Below, piece by piece: positions 37,967 to 51,500 of a DNA stretch of 64,000 bases. Source of the DNA: Pelecanus crispus (taxonomy: Eukaryota > Chordata > Aves > Pelecaniformes > Pelecanidae); the NCBI RefSeq assembly GCF_030463565.1, contig NC_134662.1:4007001-4071000 (forward strand), in the 5' to 3' direction. The translations under genes and the position numbers were made by a program. The notes beneath the pieces are model-generated. The model was not told where the DNA came from and made no database searches. It worked only from the letters and a program-made list of their open reading frames with translations. Position 1 is the stretch's first letter. Each line of letters opens with the position of its first letter.

Positions 37967-38094
37967 GCAGGAGCGGCCGGACCGCGGAGGGGGGGGGTCC
38001 CGCACCCCGACACCGGGAGCCGGGGGGAACCGGGGGGCGCTGGGACCCTGCGGGGTCCGGGGCCGCGACCGGGGCTGGAGCCGCCCCCGGCGCG

Positions 38095-38485
38095 CGTGGG
38101 CACAGCCCGGCACGCGGGCACCCGCGGGCACACGCCCCCCCACGCGGGCACACGCACCCGCGGGCACACGCGCCCACCTATAGACGGGCACACGCGTGTG
38201 CATCGCCCCATACCCGTGCGTGCACAGATGTGCGCGGCCCCCCCGACCCACGGGCGCTCCCCCGCACACGCACACGCGCGCACACGCGCGCACCCACGGC
38301 CACGCGCACACGCGGGGCACACGTACGCGCACCCCCCGCCCGTCCACGCACACCCCCGCACCTCCACCCACGCACAGCCCCCCCCAAACCTCCACCCACG
38401 CACACCCCCCCCGCACCTCCACGCACACCCCCCCGCACCTCCACCCACGCACACCCCCCGCACCCCCACCCACGCACACACCCCC
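38095..38485. repeat. CACACGC / ACCCACGC low-complexity tract
   Basis: A run of alternating CACACGC-, CGCACAC- and CACCCACGCACACCCCCC-type repeats, including a ccgcacctccacccacgcac unit in about four copies (38350-38480). It lies in the shared upstream region of CNN2 and ARHGAP45. The alternating purine-pyrimidine parts could adopt Z-DNA. Confidence 0.8.
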
Positions 38486-39339
38486 TGCCCCGTCCCGCTC
38501 CCCTCGCCCCGACCGGCCGCTGCCCGCCCCACGGCCGGCAGATCGCCCACGGGAGGCAGCGCGGCCCCGCGGGGGGGTCCCGGGACGAAGCGGGTCCCCC
38601 CCCCCCCCCCGAGGCCACCCGTGGGGGCTGGCAGCCGCCCCGAGCAGCCCGTGGGCAGCGGCTGGGGCAGGATCCGGCCGGGGGTCCCCACGGTGCAGGA
38701 GTGGCACCCCGGGGGGGCCCACCCCGTCCCACCCCATCCCTCTCCCGGGGTTCATCCGCCGCCTCGCCGGGTGCTCCCGTAGGTGCCCCGACCATTGCGG
38801 GGCTGCGTCACCCCTGGGTGGGCGAGTCACGGGTGGGGGGCCGTGGGTGCGCGGAGGCTGCAGGCTGGCGGGGGCCAGGGCAGGGCGGTGACCCCGGGGG
38901 GGCCGCTGGGGCCAGGCTGTCCTGGCACCGCCACCGAGCCCACGGCGGAGGCAGAGCCCGGAGCATCCCACGGGTGGGAGCCTGGAGCCCTGCATCCCAC
39001 TCACCCCCACCCCCGGGGTCTCCAGCGATACCCCTCCGGGTGGGACTTGTCCTCCCTGGATGGGTGAACCCCCCCGAACAAGGGCAAGCCCCACAGAGGC
39101 CTGGGGTCCCGCGGGAGTCAGCCCCGGTCCCGTGGCGCGAGGCTCTCCGCTCCCCCCCGACCCCTCCGTGCAGCCGTGGGGTGCAGCACCAAACGGCCGC
39201 CGAGACCCCACCGCCCCCAAAAGCGCCGGCATCTTCTCTGCCGCCTCCTGCAAAACTGCAGACAGGCCCGAGCCCCCCGAGGGGCAGCCGGGGTCCCCCT
39301 TCCCCCTGGCCTCGCGCCCTGGGTGCGCATTTGGCTTTT

Positions 39340-39400
39340 CCTGTTTCAGGTTCGCCTCTGAAGCAGATGAGGAAATAAGGCAGCGTCACACGCGCCCTCC
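39340..39400 (+). promoter_or_regulatory. Putative ETS sites in the ARHGAP45 5' flank
   Basis: Two opposed GGAA cores lie about 150-180 bases before the ARHGAP45 start: TTTCC within 39337-39341 and AGGAAAT at 39370-39376. ETS/PU.1 sites are usual in blood-cell promoters and ARHGAP45 is mainly haematopoietic. The ttttcctgtttcag string here could instead be a splice acceptor of an upstream UTR exon. Confidence 0.3.
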
Positions 39401-39521
39401 TGACAGTTTGCCCCGGCGAATGTGGCCGGCGCGGTGACGAGCGCGGTGCTGGCAGCCAGGCACGGCGGCCGCCCTGAGCGAGGGGCCGCCGAGGGCAGGG
39501 TCTCGGCAGCCCCTAGGAACC

Positions 39522-42500
39522 ATGTTCTCCCGGAAGAAGCGGGAGTTGATGAAAACCCCTTCCATCTCCAAGAAGAGCCGGGCGGGAAGCCCCGTCCCGC
39601 AGACCCTGCCGGTGAGTGTGCCCCGTTCCCCCCCCCCCGGCAGGGTAGGGACCATGGTGGGCTGCGGGGTCACGGCGCCCACGGAGCCGCTGGGAAGAGC
39701 TGCGGGGTGGGAAGGGGGACCTGGGTACGGCCAGGGGGTCCGCGAGGAGAGGGGGGAGCCAAGGAGGGACCCTGCTCCCTGGGCCTGGGGAGGGGGGATT
39801 TTGCCCCAGACAAAGGGGACAGAGCAGCCGCCTGGGGAGGCAGGGGGACAAGCGGGGTAGGGGAGGAAACGGGGGGCTGCGGCAAAGGGCAGGGGAGCCT
39901 AGCGGTGGGGGCTGGGGCCGAGGGTTTGGGGAGGGCAGCGAAACCCCCAAACTGTCCAGGGGACAGGGACGGGGGGATGCCCAGGCTTGGGCAGCCCCGG
40001 TGCCTCGGCTCTGCCATATATTTATTTACTTGCGGGTACCCCCCCGGCACTGGAGGGGTGCGGGAGGAAGCACCTCGCCTCCGCGGGGCTGGCCGGCAGC
40101 CGGGGCTCCCCTGCGCACCCTGGCACTGCCCTCCCCGCGCCTGCGCTGCACCCGCGCCCCAGCCCGCAGCGCGTGGGGCGAGACAGGGCTGGCGAGACGG
40201 GGCCGACGGGGCCCGAGAGCCCGCCCGCGGCTCCCTAGCAAGGGGCACCCGTCCCCACCCTCCTCCCGGACCCCCCCCAGGAGAGGGGCCTATGGGTGGC
40301 GGACGGAGGGATGCTCAGCCGGGCATCTGGGAGGAACAGCTACAGCCCCTACTCGGCCGGGCGCCGCAGGACGGGTAAAGCCCACTCGCCCAAACGCTCC
40401 CTGGACTCGCTGCCCCGCGCGCCCGCCGTGCGGCTGACGGTACGGCCGGGTGCGCCCCGGGGGTGCCGGTGGGGGGGGACCGGGGTCTCCGGGGCCGCTG
40501 CACCCCAGGGGGGACAGGGACAGGTTTTCAAGGGCTGGGCTGGCCCCAGCCATTTTGGGGTGGGGGCCTTTGCCCCCTTGTAGCCCCGTGGTGGTCTGGC
40601 CGGCCTCGGGCCGCCCACGGCAGCCTCATGCTCTCGGCCGGCTCGGTGTCTGCCCCATCGGCACCAAAGACAGCTTCCGGCCCCGCCAACCCGGCAGCGC
40701 CGAGCCGGCCGTGCCCGGCCAGGGATGCTGAGACCCAGCGCACTCGTGACACACATGAGTGCCTGAGGGTCACCGACCGGAGCTGCTGGAGGGGCAAGGG
40801 TGGCCTTGGGCCCCCTCCCCGTGCTGCGAGGACCCTCGCTGGGCGCGTGGCCCCGGCGCGGTGCACGGCCCCGGAAGGTGCTGGTATCAGCCCCTCCCTC
40901 GGGGTAATTTTTACCCCTTGAAATTGGGGGCTCCTTCCATCCGTAAAACAGCTGCGAAGTCTCCAGATAGTGGCCTGTGAGGCGTCCCCGTCCCTGCCCC
41001 CATCCCTGGCAGGGATGGGGATGGGACAGGCTGAAAAAGAGGAAGGGATGCGTGGGGCCGGATCCTGGCGTTGTTTGGCTGTGCCAGGGTCCCCGCGGAC
41101 CCCCCGGGTTTGGGGAGCTGCAGCGTGGTGGGTGCCGGTGGAGACGAGGCAGCGTCACCCACACGGTCACCGTGTGCCCCCCTGGACAAACCCAGACCCA
41201 CGGGGGCTGGCTGGGGCCAGTGGGTGCCACGGGGCGAGCGGGCAGACGGGACGGCCAAGCCAGCTCCCGGCCCGTGGTTTTGGAGGCGACGCTGCTTGCG
41301 AAACCCCCGTGCTGGGGGTGGTTCATCCGCCGGGAGCCTTGGGCAATGCCAGCTGCCGGGGGCTGCCTGTGGCGTGGTGGGGACAGTGGGGATGGCGGCC
41401 CCAGCCAGGCGAGCGCCCAAACCCTGCCAGCTGCCGCTCCGCTGTCGTTTTCTCGCCGACAGCGCCGAGAGCATCCCTGCCAGCCCCCCAAATCCCCAAA
41501 GAGCTGGAAGTGCCGGGGAGGGCTACGCCTCGTCCCCGCGCCACAGCTGTGCTGGGTCACAGAATCATAGAATCATCGAATCGTTGAGGTTGGAAAAGAC
41601 TTTTAAGATCATCCAGTCCAACCATTAACCTGACACTACCAAGTCCACCGCTAACCCAGTTAAAGGTGGAGTAGTAATTTCATGTTTCCTGGCTTGGTGG
41701 CTGGATTATTTATAATGAAAGTAAAAATTAGGAGTCATTAAGATTGGAAAGGACGTCTAAGATCATCAGCCCAACCGTCCGCCCAAGATCCTGAGGCTCT
41801 GCCAGGACGCCTAACTGGGGAAACTGAGGCACGGCTGCAGGGCTGGCGCCAGCCCCTCAGGCAACAGCCCGTCCCCTCCAGGCTGCTGGCATGGGGGGTC
41901 CCGGGGTGCTGCCGCCTCCCTGCCCAAGCTGGGGTCCCGGCCATGCCCCGTGGCACTGGCCGTGCCCGCCGGCGCCTCACGCTCGTCCCTGCTCCCCAGG
42001 ACCTCTCCCGCAAGGATTGCCTGGAGACGCCCAGCCCCGGCCTGGGGGAGCTGCCCCCCGCCAGCTCCAAGCTCAGCACCAGCCCCAGCGCCGTGGGCAC
42101 CCTCAAGCGCCCCACCAGCCTCAGCCGCCATGCCAGCGCCGCTGGCTTCCCCCTCACCGCCGCGGGCCCCAGGGTCGTGCCCAAGGGCCACAAGACCCCC
42201 ACCTCCTACAGCCCCATGGACGGCGGGGAGGGCCCCTTCATCGACACAGAGGACATCTCGCAGCTGCTGACGGACGTGGCCCGCTTCGCCGACGCCCTGG
42301 AGAACCTGCGGGACGTGGTGCTGCGTGACGGTGAGTGCCGGCATCGCCCCCGGCTCCCACCATCCCTGCGCTGCCCACGCGGCTCCAAAGCACCCACCGC
42401 CGCAGGGACGGCACGGGAGCATCCCCTCCCTGGGAACAGAGCGGTCCCATGGGTGGGGGTCTCTGCACCGGGCCGGGAGGGGACCGGGACCCCGGGGGGG

Positions 42501-45500
42501 CCATGCAAGAGCCGCAGCAGCCATGGACAGAAGGTTGCGGGTGGCTGCTGGGAGCTCGGAGCCAGGATAACACGGCTTCCTGCCTGCAAGCTATTTTCAT
42601 CCGCCCGCTTTCCTGTTTACATCGCAGCGGTGCCAGCTGCCTGCAGGGCCCCCAGAGCCCCACAGGGCACCGGGCACGGCCCCCCGGCCCCCCAACCTGC
42701 CGGATCAGCCTCACCGGGGCGGCCGGCGGGGTGGGACCCATGGCCCGGTGCGGGCGTGGGGCTGGGTGGGCTGCGGGGCGGCGGGCGGGCATCCCTGCCC
42801 GAGGAGGCGAAGGGAGCGGCGGCGATCTCGTGGTCCCCGTAGCGAGGTGGGGCTGTGTGTGAGGGTCACATGACGCTGCGTTTTTGGCACTGGCTTTGCA
42901 AACATGTTGACGCATCCCCGCTTGCTGTGGAAAACGGCAGCGCCCAACCCCGGGCACCGCTGCCGATGGTCCCGGTGGCCGGATCCATGGCTGGGACAGT
43001 GGGAACGCGGCTGGGGTCTGCGCTGCCAGGGGGGCGGTGGGATGGCAGCCGGGGGGGGTGATGCCTCCAGGTCGCTGAGAAGGTTTGGGCATTGCAGGGC
43101 AGGGAGGGAACATCCCTGAGCCGGACGGCGACTGTCCCGCTGCCATCCCAGCCTGGGGTCCACGGTTATTGCTGGACCCGGTTTGGGACAGCCGGGACGG
43201 TGCCATCCCCAAGCTGGCAAAGAGACGGGGAGAGGTTGGGGCTGACCTGCGGGATGCAGCTGTGATTTTGGAGAGCCCGGCTCTTCTCTGCACCCATCCA
43301 GCCCCATTCCCAGCCCTGTTCCGAGCCCTGCTGGTCTCCCCACTTCCCACTCTGGAAGGGGCCTGGAAATGGGGGAGGAAGCAAAGGAAACCCCTTCCCG
43401 ACCCCGAGCTGGGGGCTGGGACAGGGAGGGGGGTTTCCCGGCTGGGCGGTGGGTGCCAGGCTCCCATCCCAGTGCTTCCCTACGGGAGGCTCCTCACCTC
43501 CTAACAAGGCTGCCAGCACCCAGCGCCCAGCCCCGGGCTGGCAGGGAGCGGGGCCGGACCCCCGGGCTGGCGGCTGGAGCCCGCAGCGGGGACGGCTCCC
43601 GGGGCAGGACCCCGCGGGATGTGGCAAGCCCGGCTGGATGGGGCACGGCAGCAGGACAGACCTGCTGCATCCCTCCCAGCAGCTGGGAGTGCCCGTCCGG
43701 TGGGGAGGAAGGGAAGGAAACAAGGAGGAAATTCCCAAACCGCTTTCAAGGGAAAAAGTTACTACTGAGGAAAAAATGCCTAAAAGGTCTGGCTGCCCCG
43801 GGCCCGCCACTGCGCCGGGCAGGGGACACACACGGGCTGGTTTAGGCATGGCGGGGATGGAAGGGGAGGGCTGGGGAGGTGCCGGAGCAGCGGGATGTGG
43901 CCGTGCCAGTGCTGGAGAGCCCCAAAGCCAAGGGGATGGGCTGCGTGGCCTGGGAGCCTGGCAGGACCCTGCCCAGGACGTGGCTGGCAGGGGGTGGATG
44001 GGAGGCTCCGGAGGGCAGGGATGCAGGGCAGGGACGTGGGGCAGGGACATGGGGCAGGGATGCAGGGCAGGGACGTGGGGCAGGGACATGGGGCAGGGAT
44101 GCAGGGCAAGGACATGGGGCAGGGATGCAGGGCAGGGACATGGGGCAGGGACATGGGGCAGGGATGCAGGGCAGGGACATGGGGCAGGGATGCAGGGCAG
44201 GGACACAGGGCAGGGACATGGGGCAGGGATGCAGGGCAGGGACATGGGGCAGGGATGCAGGGCAGGGATGCAGGGCAGGGACACGGGGCAGGGATGCAGG
44301 GCAGGGACATGGGGCAGGGACATGGGGCAGGGATGCAGGGCAGGGACACGGGGCAGGGATGCAGGGCAGGGACATGGGGCAGGGACATGGGGCAGGGATG
44401 CAGGGCAGGGACACGGGGCAGGGATGCAGGGCAGGGACATGGGGCAGGGACATGGGGCAGGGACACAGAGCAGGGACATGGGGCAGGGATGCAGGGCAGG
44501 GACATGGGGCAGGGACATGGGGCAGGGATGCAGGGCAGGGACACGGGGCAGGGACACGGGGCAGAGTTTCAGCCCCCCTCTCTTGCAGACCCCAAGGAGC
44601 TCCAGCGGCCGCTGGCCCACGAGTGCCTGGGCGAAACCCTGCGCATCCTGCGCCAGGTCATCAACAAGTACCCGCTGCTCAACACCTTGGAGACCCTGAC
44701 GGCCGCCGGGACCCTCATCTCCAAAGTCAAGGGTGAGACGATGGGGCTGGGAGGTCTGTCCCGCTCCCCTCCTGCCCTACGCCGGGACGTGTGGGGCTCA
44801 GGGCTGCCGGGAGCGGAGCTGCCCCACGGCCAGGCGGAGAGGGTGAAAGCATCAACTGCCTGCTCGCTGTGGTCTAGTTTTAAGGACGATGTAGTGTCAG
44901 AAATGACAAGAACCCAGATCCCTGCATGGGGGTTTCCAAGCATGGCCACAGGAAAAACACTTAAATAATTGGACCCCGCTCCTGGCAGCACCTCGTGTTT
45001 ATAAAGGCAGGGTCTGCGGAGCCCAGATCCTGGCCAGGGCACCACCTCCTGCCCACAGTTACACCAGCGGGGAGGGGGGGACTGCACTAACCGCAGGCAG
45101 AGCACAACATTTTGCGTCACCACACCGCTTCCTGGACACCGAACAGCAACTGCGAGGGGACAGGAAGCCTCGTGGCGGGTGGCAGGCGGTCTGCCGTGGG
45201 GCTGGCCCCACACAAGGCTGGGATGGAGCGAGTTTAGGCTGCCCACCTTCCCGGGCAGAGGGGTGGGGGCAGATCCTAGCCCCCCCCCCATTCCCGGCTC
45301 ACCGGCCCCGGCACCCCAGAGGAGCCTTGGCTGCCGGTGAAGGCGTCACAAGCGTCTCTTGGCCTGGGCGTCTGCCAAGCGCTGTCTGCACCGGTTCCCG
45401 CTGCCGCCGGCAGTTCCTCTTTTGGCTGCAGCCGAGAGCCCTCCAGGAGGAAGCCACCCCCTGCCTCGGAGCAGGGGGCTCTGGAGGTGCTGTAAGGCGG

Positions 45501-48500
45501 TGGAACAGGTCCACGGTCAATTTTCCAGCAGCCCGGGGTAATAGGAGTGAACAGAAGCACAGAATCATAGAATCGTTTAGGTTGGAAAAGACCTTTAAGA
45601 TCATCCATGAGCCAAGCGATGCTGGCAGGGAAGTCAGCCCCAGGAGAAGCGGGGGGCAGAGACACTGTGCTACGCTAGAGAATGTCCGTCATCCATAGGG
45701 ACAGTCCTCTCCTCCCCACTGCTCCCTCCAGCCCGACCCAGCCCCAGCCCCAGCCCCACGGCTGGGCTGAGACCAGCAGGACCTTCTCCTGCCTGGGAAA
45801 GGGACAGGGACAGGGACAGGCGCTCGCAGCGACAGCGCTTCCGCATTTCCTCATTTCCAGGTTTCCATTACGAATCCAACAATGAGACGGACAAGCGGGA
45901 GTTCGAGAAGGCCGTGGAGACCATCGCAGTGTCCTTCAGCAGCACGTAAGGGACCTTTGGCCAGCCATCCCCCGGAGAAGGTCCCCCGATGGACCCCACT
46001 GCCCCAGCCAGCCAGGACACGTCTCCACCCCTCGCCCCGTCCCCTCACCCATGCACAGCCCTGCGGTGGAGCTGGTTTGGGGACCGGAGAGACCCCGCAG
46101 GGAGGGATTCATTCCTCCTGCCGCTCGCACCAGCAATTCCTCCAGCACCAAGGAGGGACCCCAAAGCCTGCTCGAGCCCATAGGCTCCATCTCCAGGCCC
46201 CTCTTCAGAGCCAAGCTCTGCTCCTCCACCTGAATGACCAAGACCTCATCACGTGGAGCTGAGCTGATCCCCACTGAAACCAGTATTGCAGCTCCGACCG
46301 CCCTGGCCCTCGCCAGGTCCCTCGGACGTGGGTCGGGTGCTGCTGGGTGACAGCCCTGCTTGTCACTGCCCGTCCTGAGCCCAGTCGTATTCCTCCCATC
46401 ACAGCGTGTCCGAATTCCTCATGGGGGAGGTGGACAGCAGCACCATCCTCTCCATCCCACCCAGCGACCAGAACCAGGTGAGTGATGCCCGCTCCCATCG
46501 CGCGGGGCTCGGGATGTGCCGGGGTGCTCAGACTGGGCTCGGGAAGGGGCTGAGCCCCCAAGCCCCAGACGTGGGATTCCCAGCTCACCTCCAAGCCCAT
46601 CGGAGCTGCGTGGAGGCATTGCCTCCTTGCTCCTGTCCTCACCGCCATCCCAAGGAGGGGAAAAGCCACTTGGCAACTCGATCCAAAGGGCAAAGTGGCT
46701 GGGGAAGGGATGGAGCAGTTCTGTCAACAGAGGCAGAAAATAGGGCTCTGGTTGCCCTCCTTAGCTCTGCCCTGGTCTGGTGCGTGCACAGAGCCAGGTA
46801 TTTCTCCAGCGACGTTCCCGTTAGCTCATGGCCTTCCTGTGGGGCCACGGGCTGGGCACAGGAGACTTCCAGCAACAGCAGAAAGGCTCCAGCAGCTCCG
46901 GCTTTCTGCCTCCCCTCCATCCGCCAGCCCCTCCAACTACTCCCCCTCCTCTTCTCTGATCAGTCCCTTTTCTTTCCCAATTCCCAAAGACTATGGAGAG
47001 CCTCTACGGGGGGATCCCTGGGCCTGGAGGAGACGGCATGCCTTCGGGCATGGAAAGCTATGACACGGGTAAGCAGGCAGACTCTGGCTGCAGGGTTTGG
47101 GGTGGTGGGGTACCCAGCTGAGCAGAGCGGCTGACAGGAACCGGTGTCCTCCCCATCACCGCCGCGGTTCTGAGCCGCACACGGCTCCTCGGCTGAGAAA
47201 AGGCAGCAGAGCTGCTGCCGGCACCGGGGCCAGCAGGACACCAGCACAGCACGATGCCGGCACAGATACGGGGAGGTTTGCACTGAAAGCTCACAGAGTT
47301 TGCAGGGGTGAGCCAGGCTGTCCTGGGGTTTTTCCGGCTGTTCCAGTGTTCCTGGGAACTTGAAGGCGTTTGGAGGGAGCGGGTCAGCGAGCGCAGCGGC
47401 AGTAGCACATTCAGGGTCTCCTCTTTCTCTCCCCACCTTCCCCCTCGTCCCATCGCAGGCCGTCCTCCTGCTGAGGAAGTGGACGTGATGCTGCAGCGCT
47501 GCGAGGGGGGGGTAGATGCTGCCCTCCAGTACGCCAAAACCATCTCCAAGTACATGAAGGACCTCATTGGCTACCTGGAGAAAAGGACCACGCTGGGTGA
47601 GATGGGGAGGACGGCGGGTGGGTCCTCTCCGGAGCGGGGCTGAACTCCTCAGAGCAGCATCAGAATAGGTCGAGGTCCTCTACGATCACGTGCACGAGGC
47701 TGAGGGAGTCAGACATTGCAAGGGCAGTGGTGAACTTCATTCCTGAAGTTCTTGATTTCTTTTCCAAAAGGAACCCGGTCAGCAGGGAAATCCTGGTGTC
47801 TCGTATGTCTTTTCACTTCCAACCTTCTTTTTTTTTTCCAGAGATGGAGTTTGCCAAAGGGCTTCAGAAGATGGCAAACAGCTGCAAGCAAACCATCAGT
47901 CAGGAGGTAAGTCCACATGTCCCTAAAGCCACCCGGCATCCAGGCTGTATCAGGAGCAAGCAGCCCTGGAGAGCTTTATTTGTGTGACCCGGCTTTTTGC
48001 CCAGGAGAACAAGCGTGCAGTTCTCCAAAGCTCTCTTGGCAAAATTCACGCATCCAAACCAAAGCAAAGGATAAGGCTGAGACCCTGCAAAAGCTTGTCC
48101 ATCGGTAGCTGATATTTCTGCCTGGGCCAGCAGGGAGAGCCTGGGCAGGCTCACACGCCAGATGTGCCCCGGCCCCTGCTCTCCAGCCCAGGCACCGGGC
48201 AGGTGACACCACGGGGCCCTTCCAGCCCCATCCGACCAACCTCCAAGCAGTCTCCTGGCAGCTTCCAACCGCGCTGTCTTGGTCCAGGATGGGGCTTTTA
48301 CCAGTAGCAGGCAGCCAAACTGAGCCTCTTGCTCTTCTTCCCTGAACGCAGCACGGAGGACGCATCTCCTTTGGTTCACGCTGCGGTGCTGGGGCTCAGG
48401 GTCGCGTGTGTTCTTGTTTCTCAGACCAACATGCCTTTCCTGTCCATCTACCTGCTGGCCCTGGAGCAGGATATGGAGCACGGGACGTCGGTTCTGCAGG

Positions 48501-51500
48501 CTGCCAACACCCTGCAGCACCAAACCTTCCTGCAGGTGAGAGGACCAGCGGCGCGGGCTCACCTGCGCGCACGCCGGGATGCGCAGACGCATGCTGAGTC
48601 CCGAGCTGGGTGACTCGGTGCGGGGTGGACGCGGTCCCTGAGGTCTGTGTCCCTGGGGAGCTGTGGATGCCACCTTCCCCAGGAAAGGCCATCTCAGAAG
48701 GGTCTTCCCTGGCAGCGAGGGAGGCTGGTGGTCTCCTTAGTCCTTGTGACATGAGCAGCACTTCCAGAAACTGGAATCCTGCTTGGCTCAGCCACTGCTC
48801 GGGCTCAGCATTCCCCACTTTGCTCTGGCCTCAGCAGATCAGCGAGCCCAAGCTCTCAGCCAGTTGCCAGGTCCTTCGAGGGGTTAGATACAGGGTCTAG
48901 GAGAAACCCCCCAAATCTGGCAAATCAAGCAGCACCTCCTTATTGATCTCCACTTCATCCGAGGCCTCTCTGCATTCCCACGTTCCTCCGCCAGCCCAGG
49001 CCAAGTTGCGCCCATCTCCCAGGGACAGCCACTCTCCAGAGCTGTTTTCCAGGAGGGAACTGATGGCCTGTCGCTGCAGAGGGCGGCTCTTTGCTTCTCT
49101 CAGTCTGGAAGGAAACTGCATCTGGCACTTCCCAGGCTGCAGATTTTTGTCCATGACACAAGCCCTCCCTCCCACAAACCGAGCCCAGATGTGCTGGGGA
49201 ATGATAACAACCGCGCCAGGGAACTTCTCCTTGCAAAGCCTTTTGCAAAGGGAAGGGCAGCGAGCGTTTAGCTCAGGCCACCGTGGGGGCTGTTTCTCCC
49301 TCCCGATTCAGCCGCTAACAGTGAGGCGCCTTGAACATGAAAAACGGAGGAAGGAGATCAAGGAGCAGTGGCACCGGGCGCAGAGGAAACTGGTGAGTAA
49401 CAGCTGGGTTTGCGCTCCCCGAGCCCGGTCTGGAGTACCCCCGTGACACGTACGCCTCCGAGGATGCTCCTTGCCCCTCTCCAGTAGCCTCTGCTGTGCT
49501 GGGGGACGCCGGACAAACACGGGATGCAGGGGCCAGGAAAGGGGCCCTGGGGAGCTTTGCGGGGGATAACGATCCCCTTGCAGAGATCAGTCCTCACCCT
49601 GGGTCACTGTTTTCACCGGCAGCAAGAGGCAGAGGTCAACCTGCGCAAGGCCAAGCAGATATACATGCAGCGCAGCGAGGAGCACGACAAGGCCAAGTAC
49701 ATGGCAGTGAAAGCAGAAGAAGAGCAGCAGAACACCGCCAGCAGCATCACCACCAAAACCCTGGACAAGAAGAGGCGGCTGGAAGAGGAAGCCAAGAACA
49801 AGGTAGGAACGTGACCGCTCTGGACTCTGGCTGAGCTTCTCGCTCCTTGCTGTCCTAGTACAGGGGCAGCCCTGAGCTAAGTGGACTGAACAGAGCTCCC
49901 CACGGATCCTCGGATACGGCACAGGAATGCCTAGAGGAGCAGGGTCCAAGTGCAGAGAGCTGTTCTCCTTACCGATGAACTGTTTCCACCTCTTGCTCTC
50001 CCAACTCTCAGGCAGAAGAGGCGATGGCCACGTATCGGACCTGCGTTGCGGATGCAAATACCCAGAAGCAGGAGTTGGAGGATACCAAGGTGAACTCCTT
50101 GCGGCAGATCCACGAAGTGATCAAACAGAGTGACCAGGTCATCAAGACGGTGAGTGGGGCTTGCTTGGGATGGCCCCCAGGGCAGGGGGGTGGCCGTACC
50201 CTGCTCAGGAGAGGTTCAGAGCTGCCTCCCCAGCAGACCTGGCTTAGCTGCTCCTATTTCAGATGAGGTCCGGGTGGATGTAGAGCTCTCTTCACTCCCT
50301 TGTGCTCTGAAAAGCCAAGGCTCAAGGCTGCAGACCAAGCACCGCTCTGTGCTCCTGATTTCTCATCTAACCTGGAGCTCCTTGCCTCCGTCTTCCTTGT
50401 ACGTCACCTCACAAAGCTCACGTCTGATTTTCTCTACATTATTTTTAGGCCACAATCTCCTTCTACCAGATCATGCACATGCAGACGGCTCCGCTGCCCG
50501 TCAACTTCCAGACACTGTGCGAGAGCAGCAAGCTCTACGACCCCGGGCAGCAATACGCCTCTCACGTCAAGCAGCTGCAGCGAGGAGACGAACCTGACAT
50601 CCAGTACGACTTTGAGCCCTACGTGTCACACAACGCCTGGTAGGAAAGGAGAGGGAGAAATCATTCCTGGTTTCCACTCGTCTTCTCTGTCGCTGGCAAC
50701 CTTCCCCTGGGCTAGCACTATGCTCCCCCGCAGAAACCAGCACGCTTTCAGTGTCCCTGAAGGCAGCTCCTGCTGGGAAAGCTGGGGCTGGAGCAGCTGG
50801 GAATTCCTCTCACATCCTCCGATGGATGAGACAGGCTATCTGGTATCTAAGACAGAGGACTGTAAATCCCAAGACAGATGGATAGCAGCCGTGAATAAAG
50901 TTTTCAAGCGTCCTTCCTTCTCATCCACTCAGCCATTCCCTTTTCTCCTCCTTTCTGCCTGCCAGGTCCCCCTTTACTCGGACACGGAAAGGCAGCTTCA
51001 ACGCCAATGACTTCTCAATGAATGCCGGCTCTGACGGAGCCGGGCTGCCCAAGGACGGGACCGTCTCGGAAGGAGGAGCAGGAGCCAAGGAGCAGCAAAG
51101 CGGGGCTGTGGCGGCTGAGCGGAGAGGTGAGCCCGGAGCGGAGAGGAGCCCCTGCCTCGCCGTCCCCACGGCACCGCTCGCGGCAGGCTGTGTCCTGCCC
51201 TCGGTCAGGAGCGAAGCAGGACCTCCATGGGTACCGAGGCGGGGCTTCTCTTTGCAGCAGTAGGACAGGCTGGAAAGCCTTGCAAGCTGAATTTCCCAAA
51301 GGACACAAAATCAGATCCATAGGGGTTTTTTGCTTTTGTTAGTGCTACCTAACAGAAGACCCTTCTCCATCTTCCCGTCGCATTTCCCTTGCTGTGTTAC
51401 TGAAGGCATCACAACCCCACCAGCCCCTTCACCAGCCTGTCAACAGGGAGCCAAGCAGCTTCCTTCAGTAGTTTGTCTCCCAGAGTCTAGGCTCTTCTCC

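Larger units (their letters stand above)
39612..41999 (+). other. ARHGAP45 intron 1
   Basis: Holds the candidate cassette exon (40281-40439), a TATA-like tatatatttatt at about 40016-40027 and one CR1 copy (41558-41785). The rest is GC-rich sequence without recognisable features. Confidence 0.6.

Noticed and set aside
36404-39253. Open frames of about 800 codons on each strand over CNN2 intron 1, exon 1 and promoter
   Set aside because: Extreme GC content with few stops; Pro/Arg/Gly/Ala-only composition, no domain, and CNN2 exon 1 already explains part of the minus strand.
43166-44968. Long open frames on both strands with [13 protein letters not shown] or [12 protein letters not shown] repeats
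   Set aside because: Products of the 13-base array in ARHGAP45 intron 2; they overlap each other on opposite strands.
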